DNA of 64,000 bases, taken from assembly GCF_006912135.1 (NCBI RefSeq), contig NZ_VIRS01000031.1, positions 26,033 through 90,032 on the forward strand, given 5' to 3'. Source of the stretch: Cryptosporangium phraense (GTDB lineage: Bacteria > Actinomycetota > Actinomycetes > Mycobacteriales > Cryptosporangiaceae). Within the stretch, counting starts at the first letter, position 1. The number at the start of each line of letters is the position of its first letter. This document shows positions 1 to 7,610 of this stretch, piece after piece. Position numbers and translations under genes: made by a program. The notes beneath the pieces were generated by a model. The model saw only the letters and a program-made list of their open reading frames with translations, was not told where the DNA came from and ran no database searches.

Positions 1-1
1 G

Positions 2-1003
2 GTGGCCGCCGAGGTGCTCGGACGCCCGATCGACGTCGGCGCGTACCTCCCAACCGACGGCTATTTCCCGGCCGGGCTCCCGGTACTGCGCCAGGCGATC
101 GCCGACCAGTACTCCCGGGACGGCCTGCCGACGCGTCCGCAGCAGATCCTCGTGACGTCCGGCGCCCAGCACGCGACCTGGCTGGCGATGACCGCGCTGG
201 CGGGTAGCGGCGACCTCGTCCTGACCGAGGAACCGACGTACCGGGGTGCGCTGGAGGCGGTCCGCGCCACCGGGGCCCGCGTCGAGGGGCTGCCGCTGAT
301 CACCGGTGGCCTGGACGTCGACCTGCTCCGGCACGCGCTCGCCCGGAAGCCGCAGGTGCTCTTCTGCCAGACCGCGATCCACAATCCGACCGGCCGGAGC
401 ATGGCCGACGCCGCCCGAGCCGAGCTCGCCCAGGTGCTGAACGACGCCGGGCTGATGACGATCGAGGACACGTGCTCCGCTGACCTGACGCTGGCCGGCC
501 CCCCGGTCGCCCGCACGCTGGCCGGGCTCGTCGACCCGTCGCTTCTGCTGACGATCGGCAGTGCGTCGAAATTGTTCTGGGGTGGCGTCCGGATCGGCTG
601 GATCAGGGCGAGTGAGACGCGCATCCACGGGCTGGTGGAGCTGCGGAAGGCCGTCGACCTGGCGTCGTCCGTCGTGGATCAGTTGGTGGCCGCGGACCTG
701 ATCGGGCGCACCGACGTCGCCCGAAGGCAACGGCGGGAGATGCTCGGCGAGGCGCTGAAGGCGACGGAGGCGGGGCTCGCGGACGCGTTCCCGGACTGGC
801 GCTGGCAGTCGATCGACGGCGGGTCGGGACTCTGGGTCGATACCGGTCAGGACGCCGTCGCGCTGGCCGAACGCGGCAAACGGGCCGGTGTGCGGCTGGC
901 CGCCGGGCCGAGCTTCTCCACCTACGCCGGACAACGCACGTACCTGCGGCTGCCCGTCTGGCACGAGCCGACCATGCTGCGATCCGCACTGTTCGTTTTG
1001 TAG
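2..1003 (+). CDS. PLP-dependent aminotransferase domain, MocR-like, 5'-truncated
   Basis: Fold-type I PLP enzyme domain cut by the left window edge. Visible marks are SGAQHATW near residue 53, NPTG at 128-131, the SxSK motif with the presumed Schiff-base lysine at about residue 190, and YLRLPVW near the C-terminus. The lack of an N-terminal half and the general look of the domain suggest the C-terminal part of a MocR/PdxR regulator (GntR winged helix plus aminotransferase), but the DNA-binding part is outside the window, so a stand-alone aminotransferase is possible. The GTG at position 2 is merely the first in-frame start in the window and is probably internal. The SRPBCC gene follows 21 nt downstream on the same strand. 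Confidence 0.85.
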   Translation: MAAEVLGRPIDVGAYLPTDGYFPAGLPVLRQAIADQYSRDGLPTRPQQILVTSGAQHATWLAMTALAGSGDLVLTEEPTYRGALEAVRATGARVEGLPLITGGLDVDLLRHALARKPQVLFCQTAIHNPTGRSMADAARAELAQVLNDAGLMTIEDTCSADLTLAGPPVARTLAGLVDPSLLLTIGSASKLFWGGVRIGWIRASETRIHGLVELRKAVDLASSVVDQLVAADLIGRTDVARRQRREMLGEALKATEAGLADAFPDWRWQSIDGGSGLWVDTGQDAVALAERGKRAGVRLAAGPSFSTYAGQRTYLRLPVWHEPTMLRSALFVL

Positions 1004-1024
1004 TTCTCGTTCCGGGAGGTTCCG

Positions 1025-1456
1025 ATGGCGAAGTCCTACTACAGCACGGTTCTCGACCACGACGCTGAGACGGTGTGGGCCGTCGTCCGCGACTTCAACG
1101 GGCTGGCGACGTGGTGGTCGGCCTCGGTCAGCGAGAGTCACATCGAGGACGGGAAGGCCGGAGACCAAGTCGGGGCGATCCGCTCGTTCAAGCTCGGCGA
1201 CGCGACGATTCGGGAGCGGCTGATGGCGCTCTCGGACCTCGACCGGTCGTTCAGCTACGCGTTCGAGGAGCCGAGGCCGTTCCCGGTGGACAACTACGTG
1301 GCGACGGCGCGCGTGCGGCCGGTTGCGGACGGGCGCAGTTTCGTGGAGTACTACGCGGAGTTCGATCACGCGGACGTAGATCATTGGACGGCCTTCTTCG
1401 CGGCTGAGGTGTTCGCGCCGGCGCTGGCCGCGTTGTCGGAATATCTCGGGCGGTAG
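1025..1456 (+). CDS. SRPBCC (START/Bet v1-like) family protein
   Basis: A 143-residue protein with the helix-grip pattern of the polyketide cyclase/START superfamily: an N-terminal strand (KSYYSTVLDHDAETVWAVV), the short helix with the W-W pair (LATWWSASV), a run of strands, and a long C-terminal helix. Such proteins bind hydrophobic ligands; the ligand here cannot be told. Start ATG is supported by GGGAGGT four bases upstream. It may be cotranscribed with the preceding aminotransferase. Its last 76 nt overlap the 3' end of the convergent WYL regulator gene, so both C-termini are encoded by the same DNA. Confidence 0.8.
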   Translation: MAKSYYSTVLDHDAETVWAVVRDFNGLATWWSASVSESHIEDGKAGDQVGAIRSFKLGDATIRERLMALSDLDRSFSYAFEEPRPFPVDNYVATARVRPVADGRSFVEYYAEFDHADVDHWTAFFAAEVFAPALAALSEYLGR

Positions 1457-2424
1457 TCGGGGGCGGGGTCGGCCGGGGCGTAGCCAGCGACGAGCTCGGC
1501 GCCGATGCGGGCGAGGTGGGCCTGCACGGCGTCGGGTTCGAGCACCTGGACGTGGCCGCCCCATCCGGCCAGGGTGCGGGCGATATCGAGCGGCGTGGGC
1601 GCGGCGACGCGTACCCGCGAACGGGTGGTCGTCCCGTCCTCGAACTCTTCCTCGACGTGGCAGTGCAGGCCGAAGTGGTCGCGGAGGATCGGAACGAACT
1701 TCGTCTCGATCAGAACCACGGCCTCGGTGCCGGACCGTTTCTGCTCCACCTCGCCGACGACGCTCTTCCACGCCTCGGCGAGCTCGAAGTCACTCGGCCG
1801 CTCGAAGGACTCGTCGGTGAGCTGCGGGCCGGCGATCCGGTCGACGCGGAACGTCCGCTGGCCCTTCTCGGTGCCCGCGATCAGGTACCAGACCTCGTCC
1901 TTGTCGACGAGGCCCCAGGGCTCGACCAGGCGGGTGGACCGTTCGCGGGCGCCGCTCGTGTACTCGAACCGGAGTTTGCGCTGCTTCACCACTGCCGTCT
2001 GGAGCTGATCGACGAGCTGTGGACGCTGCCGGGCGCGCTCGCCCCAGCGGGTGGTGTCGATCATCGTGGCGGCGGCCGCCGCTTCGGCCTCGGCCCGGAA
2101 CGTCTTGGGCAGGGCCTGAACGAGCTTGCGCAGGGCGGTCTTCGCTTCGTCGGAAATGGCCGCCGCCGGGCCCACCAGGAGGAACAAGGCCTGGGCTTCG
2201 GAGGCCGACAAGCCGCTCAGGTCGGTGCGGGCGCCGCCGACCAGCGACCACCCGCCGCCTCGCCCGGCCTGCGGATACACCGGAATACCGGCCGCGGACA
2301 GCGCCTCCAGGTCGCGACGGGCGGTCGCGACCGAGGTCTCCAGCTCGCCCGCGAGCTGGGCCGCAGTCACGCGCCCCTTCGACTGCAGGAGCAGAAGGGT
2401 GGCGACGAGTCGATCGGCACGCAT
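1381..2424 (-). CDS. YafY-type transcriptional regulator with HTH and WYL domains
   Basis: A 347-residue regulator of the usual length for the DeoR-HTH/WYL class. Residues 1-60 form the winged helix (RADRLVATLLLLQ, then AAQLAGELETSVATARRDLEAL). The WYL domain lies around residues 140-230 and shows LRFEY, the WYL core itself in VWYLIAG, and the characteristic FRVDRI. WYL domains are thought to sense ligands such as nucleotides or nucleic acid. The C-terminal 30 or so residues (Ala/Pro/Asn rich) overlap the convergent SRPBCC gene. It is divergent from the VOC gene, with a palindrome between them that may be its operator. Confidence 0.9.
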   Translation of the reverse strand: MRADRLVATLLLLQSKGRVTAAQLAGELETSVATARRDLEALSAAGIPVYPQAGRGGGWSLVGGARTDLSGLSASEAQALFLLVGPAAAISDEAKTALRKLVQALPKTFRAEAEAAAAATMIDTTRWGERARQRPQLVDQLQTAVVKQRKLRFEYTSGARERSTRLVEPWGLVDKDEVWYLIAGTEKGQRTFRVDRIAGPQLTDESFERPSDFELAEAWKSVVGEVEQKRSGTEAVVLIETKFVPILRDHFGLHCHVEEEFEDGTTTRSRVRVAAPTPLDIARTLAGWGGHVQVLEPDAVQAHLARIGAELVAGYAPADPAPDYRPRYSDNAASAGANTSAAKKAVQ

Positions 2425-2447
2425 GGGTTTGATTTTGGGTGAGAAAG

Positions 2448-2464
2448 TGCTCAGGGGGTGAGCA
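2448..2464. promoter_or_regulatory. candidate operator between WYL regulator and VOC gene
   Basis: Perfect inverted repeat TGCTCA-GGGGG-TGAGCA in the 87-bp divergent region, starting 24 nt upstream of the WYL regulator start and ending 47 nt upstream of the VOC start. Its symmetry and position suggest autoregulation and control of the VOC gene. No binding evidence; inferred from position and symmetry only. Confidence 0.45.
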
Positions 2465-2511
2465 GTTTTATTTGCAGGATGGCGTTATTCGATCTTCGAG
2501 GGAGCGAAACC

Positions 2512-2925
2512 ATGCTGCGAGGACTCACGACCATCACGTACTTCGCCGCCGACGTGGCGGCGGCGGTCGCCTGGTACGCCGAGGTACTGGTTGTCGAGCC
2601 GTACTTCGTCCGCCCGGTCGACGGCCCGCCCGCGTATGTGGAGTTTCGTATCGGCGACTACCAGCACGAACTGGGTTTGCTCGACCGCCGCTTCGCCCCG
2701 CCGGTGTCGCCCGGCGCTGGTCCGATCGCGTACTGGGCGGTGGATGACGTGGAGGCGGCATACGGGCGGCTGTTGGTGCTGGGCGCGACGCCGCACGACA
2801 AACCCACCGAACGAGGAGAGGGCTTCGTGACCGCGTCGGTGACCGACCCATTCGGCAACGTCCTGGGCGTGATGTACAACCAGCACTATCTGAACGTCCT
2901 GGCCGCGTCTACTCCCCGAACCTGA
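2512..2925 (+). CDS. VOC (glyoxalase/bleomycin resistance fold) family protein
   Basis: A 137-residue protein with the two beta-alpha-beta-beta-beta modules of the vicinal oxygen chelate fold: module one begins LTTITYFAADVAAAVAWY, module two begins GPIAYWAVDDVEAAYGRL and ends ASVTDPFGNVLGVMYN. This family includes glyoxalase I, dioxygenases and antibiotic-binding proteins; the substrate is not evident. I chose the ATG at 2512 because GAGGGAG lies seven bases before it and the fold begins immediately after; an upstream in-frame start at 2458 would add 18 residues lacking the fold. Transcribed away from the WYL regulator, its likely controller. Confidence 0.85.
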   Translation: MLRGLTTITYFAADVAAAVAWYAEVLVVEPYFVRPVDGPPAYVEFRIGDYQHELGLLDRRFAPPVSPGAGPIAYWAVDDVEAAYGRLLVLGATPHDKPTERGEGFVTASVTDPFGNVLGVMYNQHYLNVLAASTPRT

Positions 2926-3081
2926 AGCCCAGCCGCGGCTCAGGAGGGCCCCGCCCGACGCAGAGGCCCTCGCTCCGAGGGGGCCCGGCGGGCACCGCCG
3001 GCGGATGGTCGGCGGGGAGCACCGGCGGATGACCGGCGGGGCCGGGGTCGGGGCCGACGATCGGGGACGGCCGTCGGGGGC

Positions 3082-3266
3082 GGCCGGGAAAGAACGGCGG
3101 CCTGTACGCGGCGGCTCGGGCGGGGGCGGCGGCCCGGAGGAGGAACGCGGCCGGCAGGAGCGGTGGCCGGGAAGGAGCGGCGGCCTGTGGGCGGCGGCTC
3201 GGACGGCGGTGGCGGCCCGGAGGAGGAAGGCGGACGGTACGAGGGGCGGCCGGGAAGGAGCAGGCC
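3082..3266. repeat. 83-bp direct tandem repeat, about 2.2 copies
   Basis: Copy 1 spans 3082-3164, copy 2 spans 3165-3247 and a partial third begins at 3248; each starts GGCCGGGAA. Copies 1 and 2 match at most positions with scattered substitutions and no obvious indel. The period of 83 is not a multiple of three, so the repeat is not coding in one frame. Confidence 0.8.
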
Positions 3267-3405
3267 AGGTGGGCCTCACGGCTATCGGTGCCATCGAGAC
3301 CTCGAAGTCAGGTCACCCCCCTCCTCCGATGTGGCCGAATCGGTCTACGAGCATCAGAGTGGGTGCAAATGGCGCCAACGCGTCCAGCCGAGCAGTGGCC
3401 GCCGC

Positions 3406-3430
3406 GACCTCAACCGCTGCGGTTGAGGTC
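3406..3430. repeat. 25-bp perfect interrupted palindrome
   Basis: Arms GACCTCAACCGC (3406-3417) and its exact reverse complement (3419-3430) flank a single central T. It could fold into a stable hairpin or serve as a dimer-binding site. It lies about 180 nt beyond the 3' end of the minus-strand DUF2283 gene and is not followed by a T-run, so a terminator role is uncertain. Confidence 0.6.
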
Positions 3431-3607
3431 ACCGCGAAGGTCCAACACGGCCAAGCGCACTGCGAAGGCGCTCCGACTGCGAGGCCGCGTCCGCCTGCAA
3501 GGCCGCCTCCGACACGGCCGAGCCAGACGGGAACGCCCAACCGGTCCTGAGCAATTTGAAGCAGGCCCGGCGGCATCGCGGTCGATGCTCGGCGCAGCCG
3601 GGGACGG

Positions 3608-3856
3608 CTAGGTGCGATCGGCTGCCACGAGAACAGACCTGCGGAGCAGACCAGCAGCGCCGATGATCTCAACGCCCAGGAGGTGACCGTCAACGTCGAA
3701 GTCGAGCACCACGTCACCTCGTCCAGGCCGATCAATGACGACCTGCTCGACGGCCTCCCCGTCCTTCACGTCATCGGCTATCTCGACGTAAGCCGCATCA
3801 GCTTCCAAATCAACAGTGACTCGCACACCAATCAGTTGACCACGAACCAGCTCCAC
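3608..3856 (-). CDS. DUF2283 family small protein
   Basis: Up to 82 residues with the DUF2283 signature: RVTVDLEADAAYVEIAD, then VVLDFDVDGHLLGVEIIGA. Family members are about 50-80 residues and of unknown function, sometimes beside toxin-like genes. The GTG at 3856 is annotated; an internal GTG at 3826 (72 residues, MRVTVDLEAD) matches the usual family start. The segment before the internal GTG (GQLIG) is also conserved in the decayed copy near 17.1 kb, with mostly synonymous differences, which favours the longer start. No strong ribosome-binding site precedes either. Stands alone in a gene-poor stretch. Confidence 0.7.
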   Translation of the reverse strand: MELVRGQLIGVRVTVDLEADAAYVEIADDVKDGEAVEQVVIDRPGRGDVVLDFDVDGHLLGVEIIGAAGLLRRSVLVAADRT

Positions 3857-4308
3857 AGCTCAGCCGTGAGCGGCGCGGCTACCCCAGTCAGATCTCTAGC
3901 AGCAGCGGGCTGTCCCACGGTTCCGATGGTGGGAAAGCGATCCGGACTTTCGTCCCGGTCGCCACGTTCGCGAGCATGCGGTGAGGTGAACCGACTGCAC
4001 GACGCCGCCAGGACGTCAACCTCGCCATGGTCGGCACGATCCAGGTCGGGCTCACCTACATCGAGCACTCGACCAGGGACACCGCGCAGCGACAACCCAC
4101 CAGCCCCGAACGAAAAGATCGACCCCGAGATCAGCAAGCCGCCCGGCCACCAACCCTCCACGCACGCCACCCCCCCGAAGAAGCAATGAGCCCAAGACGG
4201 CCGCGCGACGGCACCACCGCACCGTGGGGTCCGGGGCTCGGCCCCGGAGCGAAATGGCGAGGGGGCCGCAAGTCCGCGCCTTCCGCGGACACACGGCCCC
4301 CAACCACG
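3857..4308. other. gene-poor region between DUF2283 gene and tRNA
   Basis: No supported gene. A short peptide-like stretch near 4027 (MVGTIQVGLTYIEHS) has a protein-like composition and may be a remnant, but no start, frame length or homologue can be recognised. The minus-strand frame covering this region runs through the tRNA and is rejected. Confidence 0.5.
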
Positions 4309-4379
4309 AGCGGGTGACGAGAATCGAACTCGCACTGTCAGCTTGGGAAGCTGATGTTCTGCCATTGAACTACACCCGC
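4309..4379 (-). tRNA. tRNA-Gly (anticodon CCC)
   Basis: A 71-nt cloverleaf on the minus strand. The acceptor stem GCGGGTG pairs perfectly with CACCCGC; the anticodon stem TCAGC/GCTGA encloses the loop TTCCCAA, giving anticodon CCC, which reads GGG; the T arm contains GTTCGATTC. The discriminator base is T and the 3' CCA is not encoded. It lies just upstream of dcd on the opposite strand. Confidence 0.93.
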
Positions 4380-4447
4380 AACGCCCACCACCTTAGCGTC
4401 TCGCCGCGGTCGATGGGGCAGCACCCCTTACAAGTAGGCTCCGACCC

Positions 4448-5029
4448 ATGCTGCTCTCCGACCGCGACCTCCGGGCCGAGATCGACGCCGGCCGGCTGGG
4501 CCTCGACCCCTACGAACCGGAACTCGTGCAGCCCTCCAGCATCGACGTCCGGCTCGACCGCTGGTTCCGGGTCTTCCGCAACATGCAGTACACGCACATC
4601 GACCCGGCCGAGCAGCAGGACGACCTCACCGAGCTGGTCGAGACCCCCGACAAGAACCCGTTCGTGCTGCACCCCGGCGAGTTCGTCCTCGGCTCCACGT
4701 TCGAGCTGGTCACGCTGCCCGACGACCTCGCCGGGCGGCTCGAGGGCAAGTCGAGCCTGGGGCGCCTCGGGCTGCTCACCCACTCGACCGCCGGCTTCAT
4801 CGACCCCGGGTTCTCCGGTCACGTGACGCTGGAGCTGTCCAACGTCGCCAACCTGCCGATCACGCTGTGGCCGGGCATGAAGATCGGCCAGCTCTGCCTG
4901 TTCCGTCTCTCCAGCCCGGCCACCGAGCCTTACGGCTCGGCCGTCTTCGGCTCCCGCTACCAGGGCCAGCGCGGCCCCACCCCGTCCCGCTCCTGGAAGA
5001 ACTTCCGGACGTGGTCCACCGAGCGTTAG
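4448..5029 (+). CDS. dcd: dCTP deaminase
   Basis: A 193-residue enzyme that deaminates dCTP in thymidylate synthesis; actinobacterial members are often bifunctional and yield dUMP directly (not decidable here). Family marks: [12 protein letters not shown] at the N-terminus, QPSSIDVRL, the phosphate-binding [10 protein letters not shown], the hairpin segment [19 protein letters not shown] with the presumed catalytic glutamate in LEL, and a C-terminal [17 protein letters not shown] lid. Length matches the family. The start ATG is 68 nt past the divergent tRNA-Gly and has no strong ribosome-binding site. The stop overlaps the stop of the convergent CNNM gene by four bases. Confidence 0.97.
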   Translation: MLLSDRDLRAEIDAGRLGLDPYEPELVQPSSIDVRLDRWFRVFRNMQYTHIDPAEQQDDLTELVETPDKNPFVLHPGEFVLGSTFELVTLPDDLAGRLEGKSSLGRLGLLTHSTAGFIDPGFSGHVTLELSNVANLPITLWPGMKIGQLCLFRLSSPATEPYGSAVFGSRYQGQRGPTPSRSWKNFRTWSTER

Positions 5030-6054
5030 ACGGCCGCCGACGTCTCCCCGAACACCGCGTGCAGCACGTCGTCCAGCGTCACGACCCCCACCGGCTTCAC
5101 CCCGTCCGTCACCAGCACGAAGTGCACCCGCTCGCGGCGCATCAGCACCAGCAGATCAGCCAGCGTCATCGACGGCGGCACGGCTTTCAACGTCCGGATC
5201 TTCGACGGCGGGAGCGGCGCACGGCGCTCGGCGCCGCTCATCCCCAGGATGTCCTTGACGTGGACGAACCCGACGATCTCCAGCGTGAACCGGTCGACGA
5301 CCGGGAAGCGGGAGCGTCGCACGCGGGTCGCCAGAACCTCCAGCGCGGCCGGACTGATCTCCTGGTTGACGGTGTCGACCTGCGGCCACGGAACCGCAAC
5401 GGTTCCGGCGGTCTTCTCGGCCAGTGAGAGCGCACCGGTGATCCGCTTGTGGTCCTCGGCGTCGAGCAGCCCCTCGGTGCGTGACTCGGCGACCAGGCTG
5501 GCCAGCTCGTCCGCCGTGTAGACGGTCTTCACCGCGTCCTGCGACTCGATGCCCAGCAGCCCGAGCAGCATCCGCGACACCCACTTCAGCGCCACCAGCA
5601 CCGGCCGCGTGGCCTGCGCGAACCAGAGCATCGGCGCACCCAGCCAGAGCACGGCCTTCTCCGGGCCGGCCAGCGCGATGTTCTTCGGCACCATCTCGCC
5701 GAGCACCGTGTGGAGGAACACGACGATCGCCAGCGCGAGCACGAACGCGATCGGGTGCAGCAGATCCTCGGAGATCCCCAGGGCCGCGAACGGCGACTCC
5801 AGCAGATGCGCCAGCGTCGGCTCGGCGATCGCGCCCAGGCCCAGCGAGCAGATCGTGATGCCCAGCTGGGCTCCGGCGATCATCAGCGGGATCTGCGTCA
5901 TCGCCTTGAGCGCGGCCGAGGCCCGGCGCGAGCCGAGCGCGGCCAGCGGCTCGAGCTGCGTACGCCGGGAGGCGATCAGCGCGAACTCGCCGGCCACGAA
6001 GAACGCGTTGCCGAGCAACAACAGGAACGTCACGGCCAACTTGAACGTGCTCAC
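5026..6054 (-). CDS. CNNM/CBS-pair membrane protein (hemolysin-like), second of a coupled pair
   Basis: A 342-residue protein of the CNNM/HlyC-CorC group, linked to Mg2+ or other divalent cation homeostasis. The N-terminal CNNM domain has about four membrane segments ([66 protein letters not shown]), followed by two CBS motifs ([22 protein letters not shown] and [20 protein letters not shown]). It lacks the C-terminal CorC domain present in its upstream partner. I place the start at the GTG overlapping the upstream stop (GTGA), which implies translational coupling; a longer reading adds 33 Arg-rich residues and is rejected. Confidence 0.92.
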   Translation of the reverse strand: MSTFKLAVTFLLLLGNAFFVAGEFALIASRRTQLEPLAALGSRRASAALKAMTQIPLMIAGAQLGITICSLGLGAIAEPTLAHLLESPFAALGISEDLLHPIAFVLALAIVVFLHTVLGEMVPKNIALAGPEKAVLWLGAPMLWFAQATRPVLVALKWVSRMLLGLLGIESQDAVKTVYTADELASLVAESRTEGLLDAEDHKRITGALSLAEKTAGTVAVPWPQVDTVNQEISPAALEVLATRVRRSRFPVVDRFTLEIVGFVHVKDILGMSGAERRAPLPPSKIRTLKAVPPSMTLADLLVLMRRERVHFVLVTDGVKPVGVVTLDDVLHAVFGETSAAV

Positions 6055-7451
6055 TGCGCCTTCCCTCGCGACCCGACCGAGGAGAGGTCCTCGTCCGATT
6101 CTTCGACCGACGTCTCGTCCGGGGCGGCCGCGGCGGCCTGCTCGGCGAGCCACTCCGCCGACGGGCGCACCTTCACCTGCTCGATCCGGTGCCGCTCGAC
6201 CGACGTCACGATGAACGTCCAGCCGTGGTACTCGACCCGCTCGCCTTCGACCGGGATGTGTCCGAGCTGGGACATCACGAACCCGGCCAGCGTCTCGTAC
6301 GGGCCGTCCGGCAGCCGGAACCCGGTCTCCTCGGCCAGCTCGTCCTCGCGCAGCAGACCGGGCACGAGCCGGGCCTGGTCGGCGTCGGGAGCGGTGATGA
6401 GCGGGGCCGACAACGGCGTCGGCGGGTCGTACTCGTCGTCGATCTCGCCGACGAGTTCCTCGACCAGGTCCTCGGTGGTGACTATGCCGTCGGTGCCGCC
6501 GTACTCGTCGACGACGACGGCCAGCTCGGCCTGCGCGTCACGCAGGGCGGCCAGCACCCCGTCGAGGTCCAGGCTGTCGGGCACCTGCACCGGATCCCGC
6601 GCGATCGACCGCGCCAGGGTCTCGGCCCGCCGCTGCGCGGGCACGCCGAGCGCGTCGATGACGCCGACGACGCCGACGACCTGGTCGAGCGTGTCGACGT
6701 AGATCGGGAACCGGGTGTGCCCGGACGAGGTGGCCAGCGCCAGCAGGTCCTCGACCGTGGCCGTCTCCTCCAGCCCGACGACGTCCACGCGGGGCGTCAT
6801 CGCCTCGGCCGCGCGCTTGTCGCCGAACCGGATCGTCCGCTGGAGCAGCGTCGCGGTCTCGGTGGGCAGCGCGCCCGCGCGGGCCGAGATCGCGGCCAGC
6901 AGGCCGAGCTCCTCCGGCGAGCGGGCGCTGGCCAGCTCCTCCTGCGGCTCGATGCCCAGCCGCCGGACGACGACGTTCGCGGTGCCGTTGAGCAGCGCGA
7001 TGATCGGCCGGAAGACCACCGAGAAGATCCGCAGCGGCCCGACCGTCCAGAGCGCCAGGCCACGCGGACGGGCCAGCGCCGCGTTCTTCGGCACGAGCTC
7101 GCCGAACAGCATCGAGATCAGCGTCGCGATGATCAGCGCCAGCGCCACCGCGATACCGTCGGCCAGGTCTTCGCCGCCGGGGATCACCGGCTCGATCAAC
7201 TCCGCGATCGCCGGCTCGGCCAGGTAACCGGTGAGCAGCGCGGACAGCGTGATGCCGAGTTGCGCGCCGGACAGCTGGAACGACAGCGAGTGCAGCGCGT
7301 TCGAGAGACGGCGCGCGGACCGGTCGCCCGCCGCGGCCTGTTCCTCGATGCTCGCCCGGTCGACCGTGACGAGAGAGAACTCCGCTGCCACGAAGAATGC
7401 GTTCGCCGCGGTCAGCAGAGCGAACGCGATCAGGGGTATTAGAACGTCAAT
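6051..7451 (-). CDS. CNNM/CBS/CorC_HlyC membrane protein with probable ATT start
   Basis: A 466-residue CNNM-domain protein, full length for the family: four membrane segments, a CBS pair (SGHTRFPIYVDTLDQVVGVV and ELAVVVDEYGGTDGIVTTEDLVEELVGEI) and a C-terminal CorC_HlyC domain ending in TFIVTSVERHRIEQVKV. Likely a divalent cation transporter or regulator. The first ordinary start (GTG at 7391) would delete most of the first membrane helix. Reading upstream, an in-frame stop lies at the TGA within GGTGA, and the only sensible start after it is ATT at 7451-7449, six bases downstream of GAGGTGA, giving MDVLIPLIAFALLTAANAFF. The downstream paralogue overlaps by four bases. Confidence 0.85.
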   Translation of the reverse strand: MDVLIPLIAFALLTAANAFFVAAEFSLVTVDRASIEEQAAAGDRSARRLSNALHSLSFQLSGAQLGITLSALLTGYLAEPAIAELIEPVIPGGEDLADGIAVALALIIATLISMLFGELVPKNAALARPRGLALWTVGPLRIFSVVFRPIIALLNGTANVVVRRLGIEPQEELASARSPEELGLLAAISARAGALPTETATLLQRTIRFGDKRAAEAMTPRVDVVGLEETATVEDLLALATSSGHTRFPIYVDTLDQVVGVVGVIDALGVPAQRRAETLARSIARDPVQVPDSLDLDGVLAALRDAQAELAVVVDEYGGTDGIVTTEDLVEELVGEIDDEYDPPTPLSAPLITAPDADQARLVPGLLREDELAEETGFRLPDGPYETLAGFVMSQLGHIPVEGERVEYHGWTFIVTSVERHRIEQVKVRPSAEWLAEQAAAAAPDETSVEESDEDLSSVGSRGKAQ

Positions 7452-7565
7452 GACCGGTCACCTCTTCGCGAGGCAACTATGTCGGGGTCTCACAAGTGCC
7501 AATGGTACGGCTCGATGTCTCGCCGCACCCGTATCAGTTCCGCCCGGCATGTAACGCATTTAATA

Positions 7566-7598
7566 ACGGCGGCCACTCCGTATTCGAGTGGCGGCCGT
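7566..7598 (-). terminator. terminator of the Fe-S reductase gene
   Basis: Thirteen-base arms (7566-7578 and 7586-7598) with one mismatch around a 7-nt loop, 13 nt beyond the Fe-S reductase stop. Read on the minus strand the stem is followed by a short T/A-rich run (TTATTAAAT), unusual in this GC-rich DNA. Confidence 0.7.
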
Positions 7599-7610
7599 AC
7601 GTAAACGAAA

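Larger units (their letters stand above)
2926..3607. other. gene-poor region, 682 bp
   Basis: No convincing gene. Long open frames here are Arg/Gly/Pro-rich products of GC-rich DNA, and the tandem repeat inside has a period not divisible by three, so the same peptide reappears in different frames. The stretch holds the 83-bp repeat and a 25-bp palindrome described separately. Confidence 0.7.

Noticed and set aside
3005..3550. Plus-strand Gly/Arg-rich 181-residue gene
   Set aside because: The internal repeat has a period of 83, so the repeated peptide appears in different frames; composition follows raw GC content.
3832..4365. Minus-strand 177-residue gene
   Set aside because: It would be read through most of the tRNA-Gly gene and has no recognisable feature.
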